Positions 5,193 through 11,429 of a stretch of DNA of 11,429 nucleotides are shown one piece after another; the first letter of the stretch is position 1, and each line of letters begins with the position of its first letter. Under the pieces are notes generated by a model. It was not told the DNA's origin and ran no database searches. It saw only the letters and a list, made by a program, of their open reading frames with translations. This DNA comes from Euryarchaeota archaeon UBA105. GTDB lineage: Archaea > Thermoplasmatota > Poseidoniia > Poseidoniales > Thalassarchaeaceae. The stretch is from NCBI GenBank assembly GCA_002496905.1, contig DALV01000069.1, forward strand, positions 8,083 through 19,511, read 5' to 3'. A program made the position numbers and the translations under genes.

Positions 5193-6827
5193 ATGGCGGC
5201 TGAGTCTTGGACTGAAAAGAGTCGAGCCCTCGCTGCCGCAGGTCTCGTGGTGATGGGCCGAGATACTCAAACAAAAATTGAGGAGTTAACCAATCTCGCT
5301 CCTTTGATTGAAGCAGCAAACGCTAGTAATACTCGATTGTTAACAAGCCAAAGTATAGACGAGTTACTATCGATAGTGCCTACAGAGGAAAACCTCACTA
5401 AAGCAGAACCTGCAATACAAAGTAATTCGCAAACATTGCAAGCGACCTTGGCAAGACCGGAAACTGGCCAGGCTATTGGAAGGACAATCGCACCAATCGC
5501 TACGAATGAGTCCTCACCCGCACCTAGACCTCATGGATTGGACCATTATAGGATGCAAGACTTCCCTATGCAAGCATCAGATGTTGATTCTGAAATAGAG
5601 ATTCATTTTGATATAACCGGTTCTTCTAGAACCGAAGGAAAGATGACTGATATCAAATCATTTTTTGGAGACAGATTGAAGCAAATCCGTAATCAATTGA
5701 TTACCGGAGGGGCACTACCTCGTCGTCCAGTTAGTATTGCCGAAGCATGGAGAAATAGGCAAAGGCACACATCAAAAGATTACGAAATCACCCTAGTTGG
5801 TCTAGCATCAGAATCGCGTTTCACTCGTGCAGGAAACTTGAGTTTTGCTTTTGAAGACGAGACTCAAAACATTCAGTGTTCTCTTCGTCCACCATCTGGA
5901 GCAGGCCCACTTCACCCTGCTTTGGATGGACTGATGAATGATGATGTGGTTGGAATCAGCGGGCATTTCCTTCTTGGAGAAAGAAGCCCACTATTCATGG
6001 TAAGCAATATCCATTTGCCTCCGATGAGGCAGCACTCAAAGGCCACTGCGGGAGAAGATCGAGCGGTTTCCGCTGCCTTCCTTTCCGATGTCCACGTCGG
6101 CTCCAAGACTTTCTTAGCTCCTCAATGGGAGAAGATGATTCAGTGGTTCAATTCAGACCCATTAGCTCAGACTGTGAAATATTTCGTCCTCAGTGGAGAT
6201 GGAGTCGATGGAGTAGGAATTTATCCTGGTCAAGAAAGACACCTAGCGATTACAGACCTATTTGCGCAATATGGAGAACTTGCACGACTTCTAGAGGGTC
6301 TTCCAGATTGGGTGGATGTGGTTATTTTACCCGGAAATCACGATGCGGTCCGTCCTGCTGAACCCCAACCAGCGCTAGACCCGGAAGTACAACAGGACTA
6401 CTCAGATGCAGTATTTGTTGGCAATCCATGCGAATTTAGTCTGCATGGAGTTAGGATTTTGTCATATCATGGGAAAAGTATCGATGATTTTGTCGCAGGA
6501 CTACGTTCTGTTACCTATTCGAAACCAGAAATGGCGATGAGAGCTATGTTAGAAAGAAGGCATCTCGCTCCATCTTGGGGTGGGAAAACGCCTCTTTCGC
6601 CAGAACCCGAGGATAGGATGGTAATTCAGCAAACACCGGACATTTTTGTCACAGGCCACGTCCACGGACATTATGTTGGTAATCACAAGGGTACAACAAT
6701 TGTTCATTCATCAACCTGGCAAGACCAAACAGATTACCAAAGGATGTTAGGTTTTCAACCAAAACCATGCATCTTGACTATCATAAATTTGCATACCCAT
6801 GAATCGGCTAGCATACCATTTGCCTGA
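5193..6827 (+). CDS. polB: DNA polymerase D (Pol II) small subunit DP1, with 3'-5' exonuclease-type phosphoesterase domain
   Basis: This 544-residue protein is the small subunit of the archaeal replicative PolD; it pairs with the large subunit DP2 and carries the Mre11-like proofreading nuclease. The N-terminal ~180 residues are variable and partly low-complexity. An OB-fold follows (about 195-280). The calcineurin-like phosphoesterase then shows all metal motifs: 'SDVHVGSKTF' (D299, H301), 'SGDGVDGVGIYPGQE' (D336), 'PGNHDAVRPAEPQP' (N382-H383-D384) and 'TGHVHGHY' (H489, H491). The DP1-specific elements Y-P-G-Q, 'RHLAPSWGGKTPLSPEPED' and 'STWQDQTDYQRM' remove doubt versus other phosphoesterases. 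All catalytic ligands are present, so it should be active. The ATG at 5193 is used; an upstream ATG at 5164 is in another frame with a quick stop. No Shine-Dalgarno is obvious. It ends 3 bp from the convergent HAD gene. DP2 is not in the window. Confidence 0.96.
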   Translation: MAAESWTEKSRALAAAGLVVMGRDTQTKIEELTNLAPLIEAANASNTRLLTSQSIDELLSIVPTEENLTKAEPAIQSNSQTLQATLARPETGQAIGRTIAPIATNESSPAPRPHGLDHYRMQDFPMQASDVDSEIEIHFDITGSSRTEGKMTDIKSFFGDRLKQIRNQLITGGALPRRPVSIAEAWRNRQRHTSKDYEITLVGLASESRFTRAGNLSFAFEDETQNIQCSLRPPSGAGPLHPALDGLMNDDVVGISGHFLLGERSPLFMVSNIHLPPMRQHSKATAGEDRAVSAAFLSDVHVGSKTFLAPQWEKMIQWFNSDPLAQTVKYFVLSGDGVDGVGIYPGQERHLAITDLFAQYGELARLLEGLPDWVDVVILPGNHDAVRPAEPQPALDPEVQQDYSDAVFVGNPCEFSLHGVRILSYHGKSIDDFVAGLRSVTYSKPEMAMRAMLERRHLAPSWGGKTPLSPEPEDRMVIQQTPDIFVTGHVHGHYVGNHKGTTIVHSSTWQDQTDYQRMLGFQPKPCILTIINLHTHESASIPFA

Positions 6828-6830
6828 CCT

Positions 6831-7505
6831 TCATTTTGGAAAAGACTCACCAAACATAGGCTGCCAAATGTCTCTCAAATCTTGGCCTTCAATTACAGGA
6901 ACTCCTGCCTTGACAAAATCGTCTGCACCTCTGTTTGGAGCGGGATTAAACCCGATGAATCGAGAACCAGGAATCATCATTGAAAGGTCCGGTCCTGAAT
7001 CTCCAACCGAAACGATATTTTCTGGCTTAATGGAATTAATTCTAGCAAATTTTTCTACTGTAATCCCTTTATCATGCGATTGAACTACAGTGGGCTTCGA
7101 ACCGATCAACCATCCTTCTTCGTTCCATTCAAATCCATTTGCAGCCCAATCGTCAACCTTTAGCATATTTGCTATTGAACCGATGAGTAGGTCTACACCT
7201 GAGGAGACAATAGCAACCAAAACCCCACGATTCTGTAATTCCGTCACAACTTCCCGCGCACCAGGCATTAACTTGATTCCAGAATAACATCTCATGATAT
7301 CATCTCTGTGTATTTCTGGTTGGACTTCTCTCCAAAGGCGGATATCGTCCAAAACAAATTCCTCCTCTGTGACTTCTTTACGGATGAATTTGGCAAGCAT
7401 CTCTTTGTTTTCCGTTCCAAAATAATCGTGAATATTCTGCCATGATGAATCATTTGCGGCTAATACTCCATCACAATCGAAGGCCACAGCCTTGACTTGC
7501 TTCAT
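6831..7505 (-). CDS. HAD-family phosphatase, phosphoserine phosphatase (SerB)-like
   Basis: A 224-residue soluble HAD hydrolase. Motif I is 'FDCDGVL' with nucleophile D10 and acid/base D12; motif II is 'VAIVSSGVD'; a conserved lysine lies in the 'HDKGITVEKFA' stretch; motif IV is 'VSVGDSGPDLSMM'. The helical cap between motifs I and II (about 20-75, containing 'LWREVQPEI') matches the small C1 cap of the SerB branch, and 'PGAREVVTELQNRG' is typical of it. The likely reaction is dephosphorylation of O-phosphoserine to serine, though related enzymes act on other small phosphates. If so it would oppose the SerK-like gene at 1753, but the two are 5 kb apart and not co-transcribed. The ATG at 7505 has no Shine-Dalgarno; TCTAAA at 7531-7536 (minus strand) is correctly placed for leaderless transcription. 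It is divergent from moaD. Confidence 0.8.
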   Translation of the reverse strand: MKQVKAVAFDCDGVLAANDSSWQNIHDYFGTENKEMLAKFIRKEVTEEEFVLDDIRLWREVQPEIHRDDIMRCYSGIKLMPGAREVVTELQNRGVLVAIVSSGVDLLIGSIANMLKVDDWAANGFEWNEEGWLIGSKPTVVQSHDKGITVEKFARINSIKPENIVSVGDSGPDLSMMIPGSRFIGFNPAPNRGADDFVKAGVPVIEGQDLRDIWQPMFGESFPK

Positions 7506-7556
7506 ATTTTACCGTGAATCAAGTAAGGTGTTTAGATTCTGCGTGGCGATGGGTTG

Positions 7557-7565
7557 GATATATTG
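7557..7565 (+). promoter_or_regulatory. TATA-box-like element upstream of moaD
   Basis: GATATATTG (7557-7565) is centred about 28 nt before the moaD ATG at 7589, the spacing expected between an archaeal TATA box and a leaderless start codon. No Shine-Dalgarno precedes that ATG, which agrees. Confidence 0.45.
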
Positions 7566-7588
7566 CATACTTACCTCTGGCCTGATAT

Positions 7589-7846
7589 ATGGAAGAGGGT
7601 GACCTCGCGATTAAGGTCAAAATGCTATTTTTTGGTCCCCTGGCAGAATCCATGGGTCAGCGAGAAATCGAAGTCGCCCTACTTCAGGGTTCTAGTGCCA
7701 GAGATTTAATCGATAGATTTCGGTTGACTCCAATGCTAGATTCCGGACTTAGAGTTGCGATTGATGGTGTGGTAGGAGCGGATTTAGACGAAAATCTGTA
7801 CGATGCCTCTGAAATTGCATTCTTGCCTCCGGTTTCCGGTGGTTGA
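7589..7846 (+). CDS. moaD: MoaD/ThiS-family sulfur carrier (molybdopterin synthase small subunit)
   Basis: An 85-residue beta-grasp protein ending in the diagnostic Gly-Gly ('LPPVSGG'), the tail that is adenylated and thiocarboxylated by MoeB/E1-like enzymes before delivering sulfur to the molybdopterin precursor. 'IKVKMLFFGPLAESMG' is the first strand and turn of MoaD, and 'VAIDGVV', 'DASEIAFLPPVSGG' match the later strands. Length is normal for the family. In archaea such proteins can also act as ubiquitin-like modifiers (SAMPs) or in tRNA thiolation, so molybdenum cofactor synthesis is the first but not only option. Start: ATG 7589 keeps the complete first beta strand; the internal ATG at 7622 would remove it. 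tatA follows 75 bp later on the same strand. Confidence 0.85.
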   Translation: MEEGDLAIKVKMLFFGPLAESMGQREIEVALLQGSSARDLIDRFRLTPMLDSGLRVAIDGVVGADLDENLYDASEIAFLPPVSGG

Positions 7847-7875
7847 GTAAAAACCGGCAAAATACTGTTTTCTTT
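7829..7875 (+). terminator. Possible moaD terminator: stem-loop followed by T-rich tract
   Basis: CCGGTTT (7829-7835) and AAACCGG (7851-7857) can pair across a 15-nt loop that contains the moaD stop codon, and a T-rich tract (TGTTTTCTTT, about 7866-7875) follows. Archaeal termination depends mainly on the U-run, so this is a plausible but unproven terminator. Confidence 0.3.
7858..7868 (+). promoter_or_regulatory. 11-bp shared sequence upstream of tatA (copy 2)
   Basis: CAAAATACTGT, identical to 4375-4385, ends 53 nt before the tatA ATG and is again followed by T-rich sequence (TTTCTTTG). It could be a promoter element of tatA, or part of the moaD terminator. Confidence 0.3.
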
Positions 7876-7921
7876 GCCGAAGACTTTGAGAGAGGGCTAC
7901 CCTACCCGGTGGTTGAGAAAG

Positions 7922-8128
7922 ATGATTGGAACCACCGAATTAATTATCATCGGGATATTGGCCATATTCCTTTTTGGTGCCAAAAGAATCCCTGAACTGG
8001 CTAGAAATTTGGGTAGGGCCAAGGGTGAATTCCACGCAGGGGTTTCAGATGTCACTTCCCCTTCTCCTGCTGAGATAGACATGGATCGAGGCGGCGTAAG
8101 TGACGATGTTGCTAACGAGAATGAGTAA
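7922..8128 (+). CDS. tatA: Sec-independent protein translocase TatA
   Basis: A 68-residue TatA/TatE-type protein that oligomerises to form the membrane passage for folded proteins with twin-arginine signals. It has a very short N-terminus, one membrane helix (about residues 6-20, 'ELIIIGILAIFLFG'), the hinge 'FGAKRIPELARNLGRAKGEF' (family F-G-x-K-x-L-P-E-L-A-R-x-L-G), and a short acidic cytoplasmic tail. I choose the ATG at 7922. The frame can be read from a TTG at 7874, but 16 charged residues before the membrane helix would be unlike TatA. It follows moaD; molybdenum enzymes are frequent Tat substrates, but this link is only contextual. TatC is not in the window. Its 3' end is 7 bp from the convergent nob1. 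Confidence 0.92.
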   Translation: MIGTTELIIIGILAIFLFGAKRIPELARNLGRAKGEFHAGVSDVTSPSPAEIDMDRGGVSDDVANENE

Positions 8129-8135
8129 TTCTGTT

Positions 8136-8633
8136 TCATTTCTTTCTCTTCAATCTAAGTGCTGCACCACAGTCGTGGCACTCACCGTAATTTTTCTGTT
8201 TTGCATCGGTTGATTCTGGGGCGTCATATTCTCTTTTACAGCCACTGCAAACCAAGTTCCAAGACCAAACTTCTCTAATCCCCACTTCACTCACTCCTTG
8301 CCATTCTATGTCAAGGAAACTTGCGATATTTTGCATTCGGTAATCATCTGTAATGAGTAGAGCTGACCTTTCTAATGCCAGTGAGACCAAAGCAAGGTCG
8401 GTTTCAGAAATCCCACTGATATCTCCACTTTGTTTCGCTGCAAGTAGTACTAAATCTATAGAACCTTGATCCGGTTGACAAAATACTAATCCCATACTAT
8501 CCAATAATGCTGCTCTATCTGGTGAAATTCGCAGTAATTCTTCTTCTTGATGTCGAACTATTAGCCCACCGGATAATTCAGTGATTGGCCATGCTATCAA
8601 GGCGGCAGTGTCAAGCACACGCGCCTTGGCCAT
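8136..8633 (-). CDS. nob1: Nob1-like rRNA maturation endonuclease (PIN domain plus zinc ribbon)
   Basis: The 165-residue protein fits archaeal Nob1, which cleaves pre-16S rRNA at its 3' end late in small-subunit assembly. The PIN domain starts with 'RVLDTAALIAW' (D8), continues with 'SETDLALVSLALE' (E77, D79) and 'LLITDDYRMQNIA' (D96, D97), giving the acidic metal site. After 'VWSWNLVCSGC' comes a C-terminal zinc ribbon, C129-x2-C132...C152-x2-C155-G, then a basic tail R-L-K-R-K-K. The domain order and length match the family. Start: ATG at 8633 places the first PIN strand at residue 5, as usual; the longer reading to 8693 would need a TTG and adds an unrelated leader. The upstream gap (8634-8736) is shared with the divergent DedA-family gene. 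Confidence 0.88.
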   Translation of the reverse strand: MAKARVLDTAALIAWPITELSGGLIVRHQEEELLRISPDRAALLDSMGLVFCQPDQGSIDLVLLAAKQSGDISGISETDLALVSLALERSALLITDDYRMQNIASFLDIEWQGVSEVGIREVWSWNLVCSGCKREYDAPESTDAKQKNYGECHDCGAALRLKRKK

Positions 8634-8736
8634 GCTAATGGGGTAGACGGCACAACCTATCAGGGGTGGGGTAGAGTTGCTGTCTATCGACAACAGGCGG
8701 TAACCTTCATCGGGAATCGGTTAGGGGCTTGGTTTG

Positions 8737-9345
8737 ATGGAGATCCTACCTGAGGGGCTTGTCGACTCTGCAATTGAGTGGGCAGATGGTCTTGGATACC
8801 TCGGTTTGGCAATTCTAACTTCCACTGAGGCGGCGTTACAACCAATTCCTCCAGATCCTTTAGTTTGGAACATGATTCTAGAAGCAGATAGCGGAATTGT
8901 AGTAGCCACAGTAGTCCTAATTGCAACGCTTTCAAGTGTTCTTGGTGCTCTTGCAGGATATGCAATTGGTATGTATGGAGGAGGTTGGCTACTAGAGAAA
9001 TTTGTTTCTCAATCAACTATTGCAAGATTGAATGTACTCGTTGATAGATATGGTTCTGCGGGAATATTCATCGCAGCGGTCTCTCCAATTCCATACAAGG
9101 CTCTAGCGTGGATAGCAGGAGCCGGGAGAATGGACTTGCGCCTTTTTGTTGCAGCAGGGATTGTTGGAAGAGGTCTTAGATTTGGAATTCCAGGTGCACT
9201 ATTGAGTATTTATGGGGAGTCAATGAAGTCCTCAATGACCGGTGTAGAGGGTGCGATAACCTTCAGTATAGTCTCAATTATTGGGCTAATTATTGTGATT
9301 CCTGCTGCTCGCTGGTGGAAAGGTCTACTAGATGAAGAAGAATGA
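8737..9345 (+). CDS. DedA/VTT-family (SNARE-associated, YqaA-like) membrane protein
   Basis: A 202-residue integral membrane protein of the DedA superfamily, whose members are implicated in flipping or recycling lipid carriers and in membrane homeostasis; the substrate is not readable here. Segments in order: 'GYLGLAILTSTEAALQPIPPD' (re-entrant helix with a Glu and Pro motif), a long hydrophobic stretch 'VVATVVLIATLSSVLGALAGYAIG', an amphipathic middle with 'LVDRYGSAGIFIAAVSPIPYK', the family's second re-entrant segment with the F/S-P-I/V-P element, 'AGAGRMDLRLFVAAGIVGRGLRF' and a final membrane helix 'FSIVSIIGLIIVIPAARWW'. The Gly-rich 'GRMDLRLF...GRGLRF' matches the G-x-x-x-M-x-x-x-x-F...G-x-x-x-R pattern of the domain. 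Start: ATG 8737, directly after an alternative TTG. It is followed by tRNA-Glu 46 bp downstream. Confidence 0.85.
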   Translation: MEILPEGLVDSAIEWADGLGYLGLAILTSTEAALQPIPPDPLVWNMILEADSGIVVATVVLIATLSSVLGALAGYAIGMYGGGWLLEKFVSQSTIARLNVLVDRYGSAGIFIAAVSPIPYKALAWIAGAGRMDLRLFVAAGIVGRGLRFGIPGALLSIYGESMKSSMTGVEGAITFSIVSIIGLIIVIPAARWWKGLLDEEE

Positions 9346-9358
9346 TTCTAACCAATTC

Positions 9359-9367
9359 GATTATTTG
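9359..9367 (+). promoter_or_regulatory. TATA-box-like element upstream of tRNA-Glu
   Basis: The A/T-rich stretch around TTATTTG lies 25-33 nt before the first tRNA base (9392), in the only gap available for a promoter. Call rests on position and composition only. Confidence 0.35.
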
Positions 9368-9391
9368 TGAGTTGTATCTCGGACGGCCACC

Positions 9392-9469
9392 GCTCCTGTG
9401 GTGTAGCACGGTCCATCATTCCGGGTTTTCATCCCGGCGACCCGGGTTCAAATCCCGGCAGGAGCACCA
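9392..9469 (+). tRNA. tRNA-Glu (anticodon UUC), CCA encoded
   Basis: Acceptor GCTCCTG/CAGGAGC (9392-9398 with 9459-9465) is perfect. The D arm is GTG...CAT with GG in the loop. Anticodon stem CCGGG/CCCGG (9421-9425, 9433-9437) encloses TTTTCAT, giving anticodon TTC (9428-9430), glutamate. The T arm is CCGGG-TTCAAAT-CCCGG (9442-9458). Discriminator A at 9466 and encoded CCA at 9467-9469. No intron. It ends 23 bp before the stop of the convergent FMN reductase gene. Confidence 0.97.
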
Positions 9470-9492
9470 GATTATCTGCTTCAAGAAATAAT

Positions 9493-9990
9493 TCATCGAG
9501 CTAGGTTGTCGACCATTGCATCAATAGTCTCAGGATTTGCTTCTTTATTTCGGCCGGAAGTCAATGCTCTACCCATTACATCTGCTCCCAAGAAAGAGAA
9601 CATACTACGCATTGCCATGATTACATGAGCACCGCCACCACCGCTGTGAGTGGCAAGACCTACTGGCGTACCTGTGCACATCTTTCGAAAGTTCTGCCAA
9701 TCGCGAGAAAGCCAAGCGATTGCATTATTCAGTGTTGGTGGAAAAGAGCCATTGTATTCTGGAGCAACAACAATCCAGGCATCGGCATCAATCATTTGCT
9801 GGGTTAGTTCTGAAACATCTGGAGATTGCTCTGGGTCAGAAGAACGTGCAACTGTAAACATAGGTAAGTCCATTGCAGCCAAATCAACTAGGTCAGCCTC
9901 GTGGCCTTTGTCTTTCGCAACATTAGCAAATCTTTCCGCCAATTCTAGGTTGGTGCCGGAGGTTGCGGTAATCATCAGGAATTTCGCCAT
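9493..9990 (-). CDS. NADPH-dependent FMN reductase family flavoprotein
   Basis: A 165-residue flavodoxin-fold protein. The phosphate-binding loop for FMN is 'TATSGTNLELAERF' (8-21, family x-G-S-x-R/x-x-S/N-x-N), and residues 76-92 'APEYNGSFPPTLNNAIAW' match the P-E-Y-N-G-S-x-P-x-x-L-K-N-A-I-D signature of the family; a Gly-rich 'HSGGGGAHVI' follows near 115-124, as in relatives. Family members reduce FMN, quinones, azo compounds or chromate with NAD(P)H; the in vivo substrate cannot be told. ATG 9990 has no Shine-Dalgarno, and CTTTTGA at 10016-10022 (minus) sits 26-32 nt upstream, possibly a weak TATA. The DUF2493 gene ends 39 bp upstream on the same strand, so the pair may be co-transcribed. 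Confidence 0.85.
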   Translation of the reverse strand: MAKFLMITATSGTNLELAERFANVAKDKGHEADLVDLAAMDLPMFTVARSSDPEQSPDVSELTQQMIDADAWIVVAPEYNGSFPPTLNNAIAWLSRDWQNFRKMCTGTPVGLATHSGGGGAHVIMAMRSMFSFLGADVMGRALTSGRNKEANPETIDAMVDNLAR

Positions 9991-10029
9991 GTTGACGCGA
10001 GGGGCTATCCATACTTCAAAAGAATAGTA

Positions 10030-10479
10030 TCATTCGACTTCGACAATTGAGGTTGGAATCCCTCTTTCGGCCGCCAAATCGATTACTATTCTTGTCCATT
10101 TACTGGTCTGTGAAGGCATAGCCAAAATATGTGAAGCGCCTTTCAATATTTTTTCAGTAAGTGTGTTTGGAGCCTCTGTCCTCCCTTGATCAACTAAACT
10201 TCTGGTAGGGTCACTCCATTCCTCTGTGAATACAGCGATTTCGATAGAACTATTGTCAGCCCATCGTTCTGCCATGTAATCTACTCCACTTGCTCCACCA
10301 ACAATAATCAAATCCGGATAACCGTTATTTTCAAGCCAATTATCAATTGCTTTTTCAAAGACTTCAAAATCATAAAATCGACTGCTTCCGACTATTGCCA
10401 GATTAATTACAGAACCATCTTGATTCAAGTCCCGTCCACCGAGAGAATCGACCACATCTTGTCCAGAGGTTGTTGTCAT
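10030..10479 (-). CDS. DUF2493 / SLOG-superfamily (YspA-like) nucleotide-binding protein
   Basis: 149 residues with a Rossmann-like SLOG fold. After a disordered-looking 24-residue N-terminus come 'NLAIVGSSRFYD' (G31-S-S-R-F, the DUF2493 G-S-R-x-F/D motif), a helix, and 'DLIIVGGASGVDYMAERWA' (G61-G-A-S-G-V-D67), the superfamily's glycine-rich binding loop. The C-terminal part 'GASHILAMPSQTSKWTRIVIDLAAERG' matches the G-T-x-x-x-I/V-x-x-A-x-x-x-G-I/V element. SLOG proteins are thought to sense or process nucleotide-derived ligands, including NAD- or ADP-ribose-type molecules; no function is assigned to this branch. ATG at 10479; CTTTATG at 10505-10511 (minus) lies 26-32 nt before it, fitting a leaderless promoter. 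Divergent from sufS, upstream of the FMN reductase. Confidence 0.78.
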   Translation of the reverse strand: MTTTSGQDVVDSLGGRDLNQDGSVINLAIVGSSRFYDFEVFEKAIDNWLENNGYPDLIIVGGASGVDYMAERWADNSSIEIAVFTEEWSDPTRSLVDQGRTEAPNTLTEKILKGASHILAMPSQTSKWTRIVIDLAAERGIPTSIVEVE

Positions 10480-10504
10480 TGTTTACCCGAGTTAGGTCTC
10501 TGTG

Positions 10505-10511
10505 CATAAAG
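10505..10511 (-). promoter_or_regulatory. TATA-box-like element of the DUF2493/SLOG gene
   Basis: CTTTATG on the minus strand, 26-32 nt before the ATG at 10479, with no Shine-Dalgarno between them, fits a leaderless archaeal promoter. Confidence 0.4.
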
Positions 10512-10541
10512 ATGGTCATTTTAGTGGCACTTTTTGAATTG

Positions 10542-10555
10542 TTTAGATATTATAT
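10542..10555 (+). promoter_or_regulatory. TATA-box-like element of sufS
   Basis: TTTAGATATTATAT is the most A/T-rich block of the 126-bp divergent gap (10480-10605). It ends 50 nt before the sufS ATG, so transcription would begin about 25 nt upstream of it, leaving room for the AGAGGTC ribosome binding site at about 10594-10600. Confidence 0.5.
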
Positions 10556-10605
10556 CCCACCTATTGATATTGAGGTATCGAATCGCCAATTCAAGAGGTC
10601 AAGCC

Positions 10606-11429
10606 ATGGCTCTAGATATCGAGGCTATTCGAGCAGATTTTCCAATCCTTGATAGGGTCTTGCCCAATGGCAAGAAATTGGTCTATTTTGACAACGCAGC
10701 CACCTCTCAAAAGCCTCAAGTTGTTATCGACGCGATGACTAGATATTACGAGGAATACAATTCCAATGCTCATCGTGCTAATCATACCTTGGCCGATGAG
10801 GCAACAACTGCACTGGAAGAAGCAAGAAGCAAGATTTCTCGCTACTTTGGGACTAATCCCGGAAATATGATTTACACAAGTGGGGCAACTGAAGCAATAA
10901 ACTTGGTAGCATATGGCTGGGCTCGATATAATCTGCAACAAGATGATGTGGTTGTCGTTACGGAAATGGAGCACCATGCAGATATCGTTCCATGGCAGGA
11001 ACTCAACAAAGAGAAGGGTGTAGAAGTTCGTTATGTGCCAATTAACTCCAGAACATTCACCCTCGATATGGAAGCCTTTGAAGTAGCCCTTGAAGGGGCT
11101 AAACTAGTTTGTGTCGTACATACAAGCAATGTATTAGGAATACGGAATCCTGTCGAAGAAATCATCGAGAAATCTCAGGCAGTAGGTGCTCGTGTTCTCC
11201 TTGATTGTGCTCAGGGTGCGCCACACGAGAGGATATTCTTCGACAATATGGGTGCAGATTTTATTGCCATTTCGGCCCACAAAATGGCCGGCCCAACCGG
11301 TATCGGCTGTATTTTGGTAAAACCCGATGCGATGGCTGAAATGGGTCCATTTATGACCGGAGGTTCAATGATTAGACGAGTTTCAACCGAAGGTACAACC
11401 TTTCAAGAAGGTCATGCAATGTTTGAGAC
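10606..11429 (+). CDS. sufS: Cysteine desulfurase SufS (group II), 3' partial
   Basis: 274 codons are visible before the window ends, about two-thirds of a ~410-residue family member. SufS is a PLP enzyme that takes sulfur from L-cysteine, leaving alanine, and passes it as persulfide to Fe-S cluster assembly. 'IRADFPILDR', 'LVYFDNAATSQKP' and 'NSNAHRANHTLADEAT' are the N-terminal signature. 'YTSGATEAINLVA' binds the phosphate; 'EMEHHADIVPWQ' holds the His that stacks on PLP (H123); 'LLDCAQGAPH' carries the Asp that contacts the pyridine nitrogen; 'SAHKMAGPTGIG' contains the Schiff-base lysine K226. H123 and K226 coincide with E. coli SufS numbering. The catalytic cysteine lies beyond the edge. 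In the Q-G-A-P-H motif Pro replaces the usual Val. ATG 10606 follows AGAGGTC by 5 nt. Whether sufC/B/D or sufU follow cannot be seen. Confidence 0.95.
   Translation, partial: MALDIEAIRADFPILDRVLPNGKKLVYFDNAATSQKPQVVIDAMTRYYEEYNSNAHRANHTLADEATTALEEARSKISRYFGTNPGNMIYTSGATEAINLVAYGWARYNLQQDDVVVVTEMEHHADIVPWQELNKEKGVEVRYVPINSRTFTLDMEAFEVALEGAKLVCVVHTSNVLGIRNPVEEIIEKSQAVGARVLLDCAQGAPHERIFFDNMGADFIAISAHKMAGPTGIGCILVKPDAMAEMGPFMTGGSMIRRVSTEGTTFQEGHAMFE

Noticed and set aside
5164..5205. ATG at 5164 as an alternative start for the PolD small subunit
   Set aside because: It is in a different frame and meets a TGA at 5203-5205, just after the real start at 5193.
8634..8693. N-terminal extension of nob1
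   Set aside because: It needs a TTG start and adds 20 residues ahead of the first PIN strand; archaeal Nob1 starts close to that strand.
8684..9016. 110-codon minus-strand frame opposite the DedA-family gene
   Set aside because: It lies within the clear membrane-protein frame and is Gln/Leu-rich without family features.
10612..10977. 121-codon minus-strand frame opposite sufS
   Set aside because: sufS on the plus strand is unmistakable, and the antisense product has no recognisable domain.
1..11429. CRISPR array, insertion sequence or defence island
   Set aside because: No regularly spaced repeats, transposase-like frames or terminal inverted repeats were seen; the genes are housekeeping or metabolic.

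Overview
The window looks like a piece of a compact archaeal chromosome, most likely a planktonic euryarchaeon of the Marine Group II (Poseidoniales) type; the lineage is an inference. The clearest marker is a complete small subunit (DP1) of the D-family DNA polymerase at 5193-6827, an enzyme restricted to archaea. A Nob1-type rRNA endonuclease, TATA-like boxes placed 26-32 nt upstream of several start codons (leaderless-style promoters) and tRNAs with archaeal arms agree with this. Bacterial-looking genes are mixed in: a class II CCA-adding enzyme, PncC, TatA and SufS. Gene ends often touch (448/449; 2166/2173; 6827/6831; 8128/8136) and no gap without a gene exceeds about 130 bp.

Left part (1-4280): the 3' end of a glycine-cleavage-H-like gene whose lipoyl lysine position is arginine; convergent to it a CCA-adding enzyme; divergent from that a small SerK/ParB-like gene, with a perfect 9-bp inverted repeat in the gap between the two; then, on the minus strand, a HEAT-repeat gene that lies downstream of a divergent, C-terminally extended isoaspartyl-methyltransferase-like gene.

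Middle (4301-8128): tRNA-Val(UAC), pncC (NMN deamidase), PolD small subunit, a convergent HAD phosphatase of the phosphoserine-phosphatase type, and a moaD then tatA pair on the plus strand.

Right part (8136-11429): nob1 on minus, divergent from a DedA/VTT-family membrane protein; tRNA-Glu(UUC); an FMN reductase and a DUF2493/SLOG protein on minus; and the 5' two-thirds of sufS, which runs off the right edge.

Functionally this is mostly housekeeping: tRNA genes and 3' end maintenance, rRNA maturation, DNA replication, NAD salvage, Fe-S and molybdopterin sulfur chemistry, and Tat export. No mobile element, CRISPR array or rRNA gene was seen. The points most worth a second look are the non-lipoylatable H-like protein, the altered PCMT-like protein, the ExD-variant CCA enzyme in an archaeal context, the operator-like inverted repeat, and an 11-bp sequence shared by the leaders of pncC and tatA.
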